From NCBI GenBank assembly GCA_017470735.1, contig JAFUYB010000052.1, positions 1 through 64,000 of the forward strand: 64,000 nt of DNA. Direction: 5' to 3'. Both the position numbers and the translations under genes were made by a program. This DNA comes from Lachnospiraceae bacterium. Its GTDB lineage: Bacteria > Bacillota > Clostridia > Lachnospirales > Lachnospiraceae. This document shows, piece after piece, positions 50,915-59,512 of this stretch (its first letter is position 1; each line of letters opens with the position of its first letter). The notes under the pieces were generated by a model. The model saw only the letters and a program-made list of their open reading frames with translations, searched no databases and was not told the DNA's origin.

Positions 50915-51364
50915 ATGTCGGCAAAGAAGAGCGCAGAAGTCCTGATTGGGGGAAGGGTTTATACGCTTTCCGGTTATGAGGAGGAGGAGTATCTGCAGAA
51001 AGTCGCTGCCTATATCAACAACAAGCTGGCTGAATTCAATGAGATGGAAGGTGCCGCCCACTTGTCTGCCGATATGCGCGCGACACTGATTGAACTGAAT
51101 ATTGCCGACGACTTTTTCAAGGCAAAGGACACGATTGAGAAGCAGGAAGCGGATATCGAACGCAAAGACAAGGAAATCTACGATCTAAAGCACGATCTGA
51201 TTTCCAATCAGGTCAAGTTTGAAGCATTGGAAGAGACGATTTCTTCGCTGGAGAGCGAGAAGAAAGAGCTGCTCAGAGCCAAATCCAAGCTGGAAGCTTC
51301 GCTGGAGGATGCGTTGCTCGGATCGTTGGATTTGGATGACGGCGCGAAACGGAAGACCGTATAA
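50915..51364 (+). CDS. zapA: cell division protein ZapA
   Basis: 149 residues. The N-terminal ZapA domain (VLIGGRVYTLSGYEEEEYLQ) is followed by a coiled coil (about 70-135). It bundles FtsZ filaments. GAGGAGG sets the ATG at 50915; the longer upstream frame has no support. A terminator follows before the U32 peptidase gene. Confidence 0.9.
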   Translation: MSAKKSAEVLIGGRVYTLSGYEEEEYLQKVAAYINNKLAEFNEMEGAAHLSADMRATLIELNIADDFFKAKDTIEKQEADIERKDKEIYDLKHDLISNQVKFEALEETISSLESEKKELLRAKSKLEASLEDALLGSLDLDDGAKRKTV

Positions 51365-51408
51365 TGCTGTTTATGACCGCGGATTGCTGCGGGATATGAA
51401 AATGACTG

Positions 51409-51434
51409 GAGTTCCGCAATGGCGGAGCTCTTTT
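51409..51434 (+). terminator. terminator after zapA
   Basis: GAGTTCCGC (51409-51417) and GCGGAGCTC (51422-51430) around AATG, followed by TTTT. The short T tract lies just before the next gene, so it may attenuate rather than block. Confidence 0.55.
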
Positions 51435-51448
51435 CACATTAGTGGAGA

Positions 51449-53671
51449 ATGATGGAATACGATACGATCGAAGTGCTCGCCCCCGCGGGGAGCCCTGAAA
51501 TTGCCCGTGCCGTGCTAAAAGCGGGAGCGGATGCTGTTTATTTTGCGGGAAATGCTTATGGAGCTAGAGCCTATGCTCCCAATTTCACAAGGCAGGAAGC
51601 CTCTGATATGCTTGATCTTTTGCATTTGCACCGAAAAAAGGCGTATCTGACGGTCAACACGCTGCTCAAAAATACGGAAATCGAGCGGCAGTTGTATGAT
51701 GACCTGCGGTTCTACTACGAGGCAGGAGTCGATGCCGTGCTGGTGCAGGATTTCGGCGTGCTCATGCTGCTGCGGGAGTATTTTCCCGACTGGCCTGTCC
51801 ATGCCAGCACGCAGATGAACATCGTTTCGCATTACGGGGCAAATTTTTTAACCGAATACGGCGTCAAACGGATTGTAGCGGCGCGGGAACTGTCGTTAGG
51901 TGAAATCCGGATGCTCTGCGCAAATTCCGGTGCAGAGATCGAAGTGTTCGTACATGGCGCCCTGTGTGTCTGTTATTCAGGGCAATGCCTGATGTCGAGC
52001 TTTCTCGGCGGACGCAGCGGCAACCGCGGCAGATGCGCCCAGCCCTGCCGCCTGCCCTACAGAGTCCTGGACGGACGGGGCAGGAAAATCAAGACGCCCG
52101 GAGACTATATGTTAAGCCCCAAGGATCTTTGCGGTATTGCGGATCTGCCCGCATTGATCGAGGCGGGAGTCTGTTCTTTAAAAATTGAGGGGCGGATGAA
52201 GCAGGCGGCATATGCGTCAACGGTGACTTCCCTCTACCGTAAGTATGTCGATCTGTACCTGGAAAAAGGACGGAAAGGCTACGCCGTTTCGGAGGAGGAC
52301 AGCACACGGCTTTTGGCAAGCGGCAGCCGCAACGGATTTACGAATGCCTACTTTTTTGTCCATAATACGCCCAAAATGATGAGTTTCGCGGACTCTTCAC
52401 ATGAAAAAAAGCAGGCGGATTTAAAAGAACATAATGAGTCTGTCCAAAGCCAAAAAGCAAAAGAGCTTCTGCCTGATGAAAAGTTGCCGATCGGAGGACA
52501 TCTGACGGCAAAAATCGGTGAACCTTTGGCACTCGTGGTGCGCAGCGGACTGACTGCTGTGACGGTATTCGGAAATACATGCGAACAGGCCAGGAAGCAG
52601 CCGGTATCGGAAAGCGATCTTTACAGCAAGCTGAACAAGACCGGGGACAGTCCGTTTGCTTTCCGGGAAATGTCCATAGAGATGGATGAAAATATTTTTG
52701 TCCCATTAAAAGAAATCAACCGGTTAAGGAGGGAAGCGCTGGAAGGGCTTTACCATAAATTGGTGTCTGCGTATCACAGAAAGCTTCCGCTTGTCCCTTT
52801 TTTACAGATGGATTCACCGAATCCTGATATAGAAGCAGAACCTGCAATTTTTGTGCGTGTTTTAAATGAAGAGCAGTTTTGGGTCGCGCAGAAACAGCCA
52901 TTTGTAGATGCCATTATCCTTCCGATCCGGCTTTACCAGGCTGTAATAGAAGCCGGAGAAGACCGTGAAGAATTTGCCGGTGAACATTCTAAAACCGTGA
53001 AAAAAAGGCAAAAACGCTATATTGTTGAACTTCCTGTCGTGCTTCGGCACGGGACGGCTGAAGCATATGCGCAGTTTGTCAAAGAGCACGGCAGGGCCGA
53101 ATACGAAGTGTCCGGCTATGACGCGCTTGGGTTTGCAAAGGAAATGGGCATTCCGATGGCGCAGATCCACGCAGGCTACCGGCTGTATATGATGTCCGGC
53201 CGCGCGCGGGATGGATTCCGCAGGACCGGCATAGAGCATGGAAGCGTCCCGTTAGAGCTGTCCGAAAAAGAGCTGTCACACCGCGACAACAGCACTGACC
53301 GGATGCTGGTCTATGGCCGTGTTCCGCTGATGTATACCGCGAACTGCGTGGCAAAAAATACCGGGAAATGCACGAAGACAGCTTCACTTTATTATTTGCA
53401 GGACCGCAAAGGGAAGAATTTTCCCGTCATTTGTGACTGCACGACCTGCACCAACATGATTTACAACGCCGTCCCGACCGATCTGACAGACAAATACCGC
53501 GAGATCGCTGCGCTGCGGCCCGAAGCGGTAGAAATTGCATTTTCAACAGAAACCGGAACGGAAGCAGAAGCCGTGCTGAAACGAGTACAAAAAGCCATTG
53601 CAGGCAAAAACAAAATCGATCCGCCCGGTTATGAATTCACACGAGGACATTTTACGAAATCCATAAAGTAA
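51449..53671 (+). CDS. U32-family peptidase / RlhA-like protein
   Basis: 740 residues of the U32 family. LAPAGSPEIARAVLKAGADA, the tail of the TIM-barrel domain with EVFVHGALCVCYSGQCLMSS, and the cysteine-rich stretch GNRGRCAQPCRLPYR are typical, as is the SLKIEGRMKQ segment. Members are annotated as collagenase-like peptidases, but several act in RNA hydroxylation (RlhA, TrhP) and contain an iron-sulfur cluster. The long C-terminal part (DUF3656-like) with CDCTTCTNMIYNA fits the RlhA class. Confidence 0.85.
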   Translation: MMEYDTIEVLAPAGSPEIARAVLKAGADAVYFAGNAYGARAYAPNFTRQEASDMLDLLHLHRKKAYLTVNTLLKNTEIERQLYDDLRFYYEAGVDAVLVQDFGVLMLLREYFPDWPVHASTQMNIVSHYGANFLTEYGVKRIVAARELSLGEIRMLCANSGAEIEVFVHGALCVCYSGQCLMSSFLGGRSGNRGRCAQPCRLPYRVLDGRGRKIKTPGDYMLSPKDLCGIADLPALIEAGVCSLKIEGRMKQAAYASTVTSLYRKYVDLYLEKGRKGYAVSEEDSTRLLASGSRNGFTNAYFFVHNTPKMMSFADSSHEKKQADLKEHNESVQSQKAKELLPDEKLPIGGHLTAKIGEPLALVVRSGLTAVTVFGNTCEQARKQPVSESDLYSKLNKTGDSPFAFREMSIEMDENIFVPLKEINRLRREALEGLYHKLVSAYHRKLPLVPFLQMDSPNPDIEAEPAIFVRVLNEEQFWVAQKQPFVDAIILPIRLYQAVIEAGEDREEFAGEHSKTVKKRQKRYIVELPVVLRHGTAEAYAQFVKEHGRAEYEVSGYDALGFAKEMGIPMAQIHAGYRLYMMSGRARDGFRRTGIEHGSVPLELSEKELSHRDNSTDRMLVYGRVPLMYTANCVAKNTGKCTKTASLYYLQDRKGKNFPVICDCTTCTNMIYNAVPTDLTDKYREIAALRPEAVEIAFSTETGTEAEAVLKRVQKAIAGKNKIDPPGYEFTRGHFTKSIK

Positions 53672-53716
53672 GACCGATCACGCTAAGATTCGTACCAAAT
53701 AGAGGACTCAAACATT

Positions 53717-55030
53717 ATGCTCCATCTGCTGATTTTTATATCCCGTTTTGCTTTAGTCATCCTGTTAGCCTTTTACACCTATTCCTGCTTTGCGGCCTTA
53801 AGGAGCGGAATATCCGAGGAACAGCAGGATTTTCTGTACTTCCGGCAGACGGCTTGTATGTATATGTTCATACTGATCGCCAATGGCATCCTGTACTTGT
53901 CAACCTTTGAGGAACAGGTGCTTGTGATGCTTGGGATGGAGATGGCGTTTTTCATTGCCGTGAGCCTGATCTACAAACACATTTACCGCAATGCATCGCT
54001 GTCGGTCACCAACAATATGTGCATGCTGCTGGCCATTTCGTTCATTATTTTGACGAGGCTCGACATCGATAAGGCATACAAGCAGCTTGTCATTGCGGGC
54101 ATTTCGCTGGCGATCACCTGCCTGATCCCGTTTTTGGTCAAGAAGCTTAAGTTCTTGAACCGTCTGACCTATGTCTACGCAGCGGTCGGGATCCTGGGAT
54201 TGGGGCTTGTCGCTGTTGCAGGAAGCACCTCTTACGGCGCAAAACTGTCTCTTTCGATTGGTGGATTCTCGATTCAACCGTCAGAATTCATCAAGATTCT
54301 GTTCGTGTTTTTCGTGGCGGCAATGCTGTACGATGCCGGCAATGACCGAAGGAAGATTGAAATAGCGACAGCCGTGGCAGGGCTGCATGTGCTGATGCTG
54401 ATCGCGTCAAGAGACCTCGGCGGGGCGGGGATCTTCCTGCTGACTTATCTGGTAATGCTGTATGTCTCTACGCAGGAGCCGCGGTTTTTATTGATCGGAC
54501 TTGCCCTCGGCGCAGTCGGCATGGTGTGCGCGTATTTTCTGTTCGGACATGTCAGAAACCGTGTGATGGCTTGGAAAAATCCACTTTCCGTCGTGGACGG
54601 CGCGGGTTACCAGATCAGCCATTCCCTGTTTGCCATCGGTACCGGCGGATGGTTCGGCAGCGGTCTGTACCAGGGAATGCCCGAAAAAATACCGGTCGTG
54701 GAAAAGGATTTCGTCTTTTCGGCGATCTCGGAGGAATTGGGCGGCGTGTTCGCGCTCTGTCTGATTTTCATCTGCATCAGTTGCTTCTTGATGTTTTTTA
54801 ACATCGCAATGCAGATTCACGACCGATTTTACAAATTGATCGCATTGGGACTGGGTACGGTCTATGCGACCCAGACATTCCTGACGCTCGGCGGCGTCAC
54901 CAAATTCATCCCTTCTACGGGAGTCACATTGCCATTGGTCAGCTATGGAGGCAGCTCCCTGATGTCCACAATGATTCTGTTTGCGATCATCCAGGGGCTG
55001 TATGTCATGCGGGAAGAGGACGGACAATGA
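53717..55030 (+). CDS. FtsW/RodA-type glycosyltransferase
   Basis: 437 residues with about ten membrane helices of the SEDS family. The signature regions are present: GGFSIQPSEFIKILFVFF, DLGGAGIFLLTYLVM, GDG-like GTGGWFGSGLYQGMPEKIP, EKDFVFSAISEELG, and TGVTLPLVSYGGSSL. SEDS proteins polymerise lipid II. It overlaps the partner PBP gene by four bases, so this is a SEDS-bPBP pair, for either elongation or sporulation. Confidence 0.9.
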   Translation: MLHLLIFISRFALVILLAFYTYSCFAALRSGISEEQQDFLYFRQTACMYMFILIANGILYLSTFEEQVLVMLGMEMAFFIAVSLIYKHIYRNASLSVTNNMCMLLAISFIILTRLDIDKAYKQLVIAGISLAITCLIPFLVKKLKFLNRLTYVYAAVGILGLGLVAVAGSTSYGAKLSLSIGGFSIQPSEFIKILFVFFVAAMLYDAGNDRRKIEIATAVAGLHVLMLIASRDLGGAGIFLLTYLVMLYVSTQEPRFLLIGLALGAVGMVCAYFLFGHVRNRVMAWKNPLSVVDGAGYQISHSLFAIGTGGWFGSGLYQGMPEKIPVVEKDFVFSAISEELGGVFALCLIFICISCFLMFFNIAMQIHDRFYKLIALGLGTVYATQTFLTLGGVTKFIPSTGVTLPLVSYGGSSLMSTMILFAIIQGLYVMREEDGQ

Positions 55031-56457
55031 GAAAACGACGACAAGAAAGCCCCCGGCGCAGGGGATCGATCAACCGCGAATTCGCCATTGTCACCTATGG
55101 CTTTCTGCTTCTGTTTCTGTGCATGGCGGGATATTTTATCTATTTTGTCGGCTATGCGGGGGAGGATTTTATTGACAGCCCCTACAATCCCCGGCTGTCA
55201 CAGCTTTCGGAGCACATTATCCGCGGGGATATCCTGGCCGCGGACGGCACGGTGCTGGCGACCTCAGAGGTTGACGACGCCCAGAATGAGACCCGGGTGT
55301 ATCCTAAAGGCAATGAATATGCCCACATTGTCGGTTTTTCGTCCAATGGAATGTCCGGGACCGAATTGGATGCGAATTTCCAGTTGCTCCGGTCGCATTC
55401 GTTTTTTATCGAAAAAATCATCAATGAGCTGCAGGAGCGGAAGAATCAGGGTGATGCGGTGGTGACATCCCTCGATACGGCACTGACTGACGCGCTGTAC
55501 GTCGGCATGGCAAATTACGAGGGGGCGGCAGTCGCGCTTGATCCTGAAACGGGTAAAATCCTTGCGATGGTATCCAAACCGGATTTCGACCCGAATACGA
55601 TCGCGCAGAATTGGTCCTATTATACGGAAACCGGCTCATCGGTACTTCTAAACCGGGCAATACAGGGGCAGTATCCGCCGGGTTCGACCTTTAAAATCTT
55701 AACGGCGCTCGAATATTTGAATGAGGGCGGCGGTATGGAGGATGCCTTTAACTGCAGCGGCTCCTATACCTACGGTGATACCACGATCCACTGTTACCAC
55801 AATACCGTACACGGCGCGCAGAATTTTGAAGAGGCGTTTGCCCATTCGTGCAACAGCGTCTTTGCCGAGGTCGGTCTGTCATTGGATAAATCCGGCATGG
55901 CCCGGCTTGCCAAGCGGCTTTTGTTCAACCGGACGCTGCCGACGGAGCTTAAAAATGTAAAGAAAAGCTCGTTCTCATTAAAGGACGCGGACAGCGGACT
56001 TGTGATGCGGACGGCGATCGGTCAGGGGAATACCCTCGTAACGCCGATCCACATGGCGATGATCGCTTCGGCGATTGCAAATGACGGCGTGCTGATGGAG
56101 CCGTCGGTCATCGATCACACGCAAAACGACGGCGGCACGCTGGTTCGCCGGTATCATCCGGTCAGGTACGGGGAATTATTTGATGAAAGCGAAGTGGGGA
56201 TCCTGCGTGAAATGATGCGCTATGTCGTCACGAATGGGACCGGCAGCAAGCTTTACACGGACAGCTATACGGCTTATGGGAAGACCGGGACGGCGGAGTT
56301 TTCCGACAACAAATCGGAAGCGCACTCATGGTTCGTCGGATTTGCCGAGCAGGATGAGAAAAAAATTGCCGTCGCCATCGTCTTAGAACGGGCCGGCAGC
56401 GGCAGCGAGCACGCCGTTCCATTGGCGCGCACGATGTTTGATACCTATTTCCGGTAG
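55027..56457 (+). CDS. class B penicillin-binding protein
   Basis: 476 residues: an N-terminal membrane helix (about 22-45), a dimerisation region (GDILAADGTVLATSEVD) and a transpeptidase domain with Ser220 in GSTFK, SCN at 274-276 and KTGTAEF at 419. It crosslinks peptidoglycan made by the SEDS protein encoded upstream. It overlaps that gene (ATGA). Its length resembles PbpA/SpoVD-type partners without a PASTA tail. Confidence 0.93.
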   Translation: MRKRRQESPRRRGSINREFAIVTYGFLLLFLCMAGYFIYFVGYAGEDFIDSPYNPRLSQLSEHIIRGDILAADGTVLATSEVDDAQNETRVYPKGNEYAHIVGFSSNGMSGTELDANFQLLRSHSFFIEKIINELQERKNQGDAVVTSLDTALTDALYVGMANYEGAAVALDPETGKILAMVSKPDFDPNTIAQNWSYYTETGSSVLLNRAIQGQYPPGSTFKILTALEYLNEGGGMEDAFNCSGSYTYGDTTIHCYHNTVHGAQNFEEAFAHSCNSVFAEVGLSLDKSGMARLAKRLLFNRTLPTELKNVKKSSFSLKDADSGLVMRTAIGQGNTLVTPIHMAMIASAIANDGVLMEPSVIDHTQNDGGTLVRRYHPVRYGELFDESEVGILREMMRYVVTNGTGSKLYTDSYTAYGKTGTAEFSDNKSEAHSWFVGFAEQDEKKIAVAIVLERAGSGSEHAVPLARTMFDTYFR

Positions 56458-56493
56458 AGATTTATCCCGCAGTGCCGTGAATCAATTTGGACA

Positions 56494-56523
56494 TTGATTC
56501 TCCTTGTGCTTTCGTGGTATAAT
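56494..56523 (+). promoter_or_regulatory. promoter of the nudix unit
   Basis: TTGATT (56494-56499), an 18-bp spacer and a perfect TATAAT (56518-56523), 39 bp before the nudix start. Confidence 0.55.
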
Positions 56524-56561
56524 CAATTTTAGTATTTTTCACAGCATCAGGAGGCATTGCA

Positions 56562-57038
56562 ATGATCGAAGCAACGAGCTGTGGTGGTGTGGTCATATTT
56601 CGTGGAAAGATTCTGCTCCTTTACAAGAATTACCATCATCACTACGATGGATGGGTTCTGCCGAAAGGAACGGTAGAGGAAGGCGAGTCATTTGATGAGA
56701 CTGCCATTCGGGAGGTTCGGGAAGAAACCGATGCCAATGTGACGATTGTCCGTTATGTCGGCAAGAGCAATTATACATTTACGGTACCAGAGGGGATGGT
56801 GGACAAGACGGTCCACTGGTATCTGATGATGGGCGACAGCTATCACAGCCGTCCCCAGCGGCGGGAATACTTTGAGGATTCCGGCTATTACAAGTACCAT
56901 GAGGCTTATCATCTGTTGAAGTTTGCCAATGAAAAGGCAGTATTAAAGCAGGCGTTCCGTGCGTACATCGATATGAAGCGGCACGGGAGATGGAACCAGA
57001 ACGATGCGCCGGGAAAAGACGACAAACCGCAGACTTAA
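56562..57038 (+). CDS. NUDIX hydrolase
   Basis: 158 residues. The Nudix box is GTVEEGESFDETAIREVREE followed by TD, with Glu residues for metal binding, preceded by GWVLPKG. It hydrolyses nucleoside diphosphate-linked compounds; the substrate is unknown. It overlaps the next ORF by 35 bases. AGGAGG precedes the ATG. Confidence 0.9.
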   Translation: MIEATSCGGVVIFRGKILLLYKNYHHHYDGWVLPKGTVEEGESFDETAIREVREETDANVTIVRYVGKSNYTFTVPEGMVDKTVHWYLMMGDSYHSRPQRREYFEDSGYYKYHEAYHLLKFANEKAVLKQAFRAYIDMKRHGRWNQNDAPGKDDKPQT

Positions 57039-57345
57039 TTTCATACCTTGCCAAAATCTCTATCTGTCGGACGACGATCTTGACATTGAGGGGATGTTTC
57101 ATCGTATCCGGATGGGCAAAAAATGCCGTTCGCTCTATTTGATCGCCTTGTCTGAACGGGATGGGGAGATGTTTGTGATTTATTCGGCGCAGGAGCTTCT
57201 TCTGCCGGTGTACGACGGCAGGGATATCTATGTCGCAGGGGCGGCAAAGGGCTATCGGCGGACGCTCTCCCTGCTGAAACAGATGCTTTTGACGGTTTAC
57301 CAGGATACGAATACATTCGATGTGGATCATTATTTTCATCCTTAA
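57004..57345 (+). CDS. conserved-looking hypothetical protein
   Basis: 113 residues that I do not recognise. It is basic at the N-terminus (MRREKTTNRRLNF) and otherwise mixed alpha/beta (CRSLYLIALSERDGEMFVIY). It overlaps the nudix gene by 35 bases and the DUF2953 gene by 26, and coding appearance is good. The tight chain nudix-this-DUF2953-gerW suggests a shared operon near sporulation functions. A shorter start is possible. Confidence 0.6.
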   Translation: MRREKTTNRRLNFIPCQNLYLSDDDLDIEGMFHRIRMGKKCRSLYLIALSERDGEMFVIYSAQELLLPVYDGRDIYVAGAAKGYRRTLSLLKQMLLTVYQDTNTFDVDHYFHP

Positions 57346-58168
57346 AATTTTGGGCATTCTGCTGGCAGCGGCGTTTGCGTTGATCATCCTCGCTCTGGCT
57401 TATCTTCTGTTTGCGCCGGTGACCTACCGCGCCACCGGAGAGCGGCAGACGGAAGCGGGGCTTGAACTTGCAGGATATGACTTGCTGCGGCTGATTAAGG
57501 TGTATATCGTTTATGAAAAGAAGCATTGGCGGTATGGCGTGCGTCTGCTGTGGGGGCTGTTCGGAAAAGAGCGTCGTCGCGGGGAGGATGAAGGACCGTC
57601 CTCTGAAGCACCGGTTGTTGAGCCGGATCTGCCTGAACCGAACCGCAAAGCGCATAAGAAGCCGGCAAAACCGGCGCATAAATCTGATGAAATCCGCAAA
57701 CCGCGCGAACCAAGAGAGCCGCGTGAGCCGGATCAAGACATTACAGAACCGGAACCGCCGGAAGACATTGGCTCCAAACAAAAACATAACGATCCGGAAG
57801 CGGGACGGCTCAAAAAAATACAGATGATGCTTTCGCATCCGGGCAACCAGAGGGCAATGTCGTTGCTGTGGAACGGAGGGATCGGGCTTTTGTACCGTAT
57901 CCGCCCGCATATCAAAAAAGTGGACGGCAGCTTTTCAACCGGTGCGCCGGATACGACAGGAGAATTGGTCGGCGCGATATCGATGCTGCCCGCAGCGCAC
58001 GGCGGCAGGGTTCATCTCAACCCGGATTTTGAGAGCGAAAAGCCTTATGCGACAGGCAATTTTGATGTATATGGCAGCTTACGGCTGTGGTTTGTGGCGG
58101 CGTTTGCTGTCAGAGTGATTGCCAGCCGGGATTGCAGGAGATTGTACCGTCAGGCACGGCAGTTGTGA
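57320..58168 (+). CDS. DUF2953 membrane-anchored protein
   Basis: 282 residues: an N-terminal membrane helix (about 3-28), a variable basic/acidic middle (about 85-175, many EPREP-type repeats), and a C-terminal domain with LVGAISMLPAAHGGRVHLNP. DUF2953 (YtfI-like) proteins usually precede gerW in spore formers, as here. The function is unknown. Confidence 0.8.
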   Translation: MWIIIFILKILGILLAAAFALIILALAYLLFAPVTYRATGERQTEAGLELAGYDLLRLIKVYIVYEKKHWRYGVRLLWGLFGKERRRGEDEGPSSEAPVVEPDLPEPNRKAHKKPAKPAHKSDEIRKPREPREPREPDQDITEPEPPEDIGSKQKHNDPEAGRLKKIQMMLSHPGNQRAMSLLWNGGIGLLYRIRPHIKKVDGSFSTGAPDTTGELVGAISMLPAAHGGRVHLNPDFESEKPYATGNFDVYGSLRLWFVAAFAVRVIASRDCRRLYRQARQL

Positions 58169-58206
58169 TATTTTGGGATATTAAGTGACACGGAGGATTA
58201 AGAATC

Positions 58207-58638
58207 ATGGCAAAGAGTGACGAATTGATGAAAAGCACGATCGGCAATCTGTTCGACGGGATGGAGAGCTTTCTTTCGACCAAATCCGTCGTTGGCGAGC
58301 CGATTTATGTCGGAGATACGATCATCATTCCGCTGGTGGATGTTTCGTTCGGCATGGGAGCAGGCTCTTTTATCGGCGACCGCAAGAACAGCGCTGCCGG
58401 CGGTATTGGCGGCAAGATGTCCCCCAGCGCGGTGCTGGTCATTACCAATGGCAAGACCAGGCTGATCGACATCTCCACCAACCACGGCATCAACAAGCTT
58501 TTGGATCTCGTGCCCGATTTCGTTGCCAACTTTATGAACCGCGGCAAGCCTGTCACCGATCCGGGTGAAATGGCAGCCCGTACAGCGGCGGCAGAAGAGA
58601 TGGAAGAGACGATTTTCGACGCGACAGAAGTGGGATAA
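58207..58638 (+). CDS. gerW: sporulation protein GerW (YtfJ)
   Basis: 143 residues. It carries VVGEPIYVGDTIIIPLVDVS then FGMGAGSFIGD, PSAVLVITNGKTRLID, and ends LDLVPDFVANFM, the GerW/YtfJ pattern. The Bacillus relative is required for normal germination. It supports assignment of the host to spore-forming Clostridia. Confidence 0.9.
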   Translation: MAKSDELMKSTIGNLFDGMESFLSTKSVVGEPIYVGDTIIIPLVDVSFGMGAGSFIGDRKNSAAGGIGGKMSPSAVLVITNGKTRLIDISTNHGINKLLDLVPDFVANFMNRGKPVTDPGEMAARTAAAEEMEETIFDATEVG

Positions 58639-58646
58639 AAAAATGC

Positions 58647-58675
58647 TTGCATTTTAGGTTGTTCTTTGGTAAAAT
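58647..58675 (+). promoter_or_regulatory. rpmB promoter
   Basis: TTGCAT (58647-58652), a 17-bp spacer and TAAAAT (58670-58675). Confidence 0.6.
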
Positions 58676-58731
58676 ACCGTCGTTGCGTTTATGAAGATCA
58701 GATTTTGGATGAAAGATACAAGGAGGAAGTC

Positions 58732-58917
58732 ATGGCTAAATGTTCCGTATGCGGAAAAGGAGCTCATTTCGGTATCAAAGTGAGCCATTCTCATAGAAGA
58801 TCCAACAAAATGTGGAGATCCAACATCAAAAAGGTAAAGTGTGTTGTCAACGGCGCGCACAAGCGTCTGTATGTCTGCACTGCCTGCCTGCGTTCCGGCA
58901 AGGTTGAAAGAGCGTAG
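58732..58917 (+). CDS. rpmB: 50S ribosomal protein L28
   Basis: 61 residues, the usual size: MAKCSVCGKGAHFGIKVSHS and CTACLRSGKVERA, with four cysteines of a zinc-binding (C+) form. AGGAGG sets the ATG at 58732; the longer upstream frame is not supported. Confidence 0.96.
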   Translation: MAKCSVCGKGAHFGIKVSHSHRRSNKMWRSNIKKVKCVVNGAHKRLYVCTACLRSGKVERA

Positions 58918-58948
58918 TCACTTTCAGAAGCTTTGATTGAAATGCAAG

Positions 58949-58976
58949 GGGAGAGCCATACCGGTTCTCCTTTTTT
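58949..58976 (+). terminator. terminator after rpmB
   Basis: GGAGAGCC (58950-58957) pairs with GGTTCTCC (58963-58970), followed by TTTTTT. Confidence 0.85.
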
Positions 58977-59002
58977 CGTCTGCAAATTCAATGATTTTCC
59001 AT

Positions 59003-59030
59003 TTGTATTTTCCCCCGAATTGTATATAAT
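59003..59030 (+). promoter_or_regulatory. asp23-fakA promoter
   Basis: TTGTAT (59003-59008), a 16-bp spacer and TATAAT (59025-59030), about 100 bp before the asp23-like gene. Confidence 0.55.
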
Positions 59031-59129
59031 AGAATGGTATCTTTAAACAGCAATCCGTGACCGGCTGTGAGGCGGTTAGCCAAGCGGACGGCTGCGGTCA
59101 TTTGGCAATGCTTGGAGAGGTGGAAATAT

Positions 59130-59495
59130 ATGCAAGGGCACGGTCAGATAGAGACAAAATTAGGCAAAATTATAATTGACAAGGATGTGATCGCGACCTA
59201 TGCCGGATCCGTAGCGGTGGAGTGCTTCGGGATCGTCGGCATGGCAGCCGTCAATGTCAAGGACGGGCTTGTAAAGCTTCTAAAGAGGGATTACCTGAGC
59301 CATGGGATTGATGTGAAGATTGACGAGGACAATGAGATTTCCCTTGATTTTCATGTGATCATTTCCTACGGTGTCAGTATTGCGACCGTGACGGAGAATT
59401 TGATGCAGACCGTAAAGTACAAGCTGGAAGAATTTGCCGGTATGACAGTGCGTGACATCCGCATTCATGTCGATGGCATCCGCGTGATTGACTGA
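59130..59495 (+). CDS. Asp23/Gls24 family protein
   Basis: 121 residues (IETKLGKIIIDKDVIATYAG, VVNVKDG-like AAVNVKDGLVKLL, IRIHVDGIRV). These envelope-stress-type proteins are regularly encoded before the fatty acid kinase gene fakA, as here. GGAGAGGTGG precedes the ATG at 59130. Confidence 0.9.
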   Translation: MQGHGQIETKLGKIIIDKDVIATYAGSVAVECFGIVGMAAVNVKDGLVKLLKRDYLSHGIDVKIDEDNEISLDFHVIISYGVSIATVTENLMQTVKYKLEEFAGMTVRDIRIHVDGIRVID

Positions 59496-59512
59496 CAGGA
59501 GGGCTATGTGAG

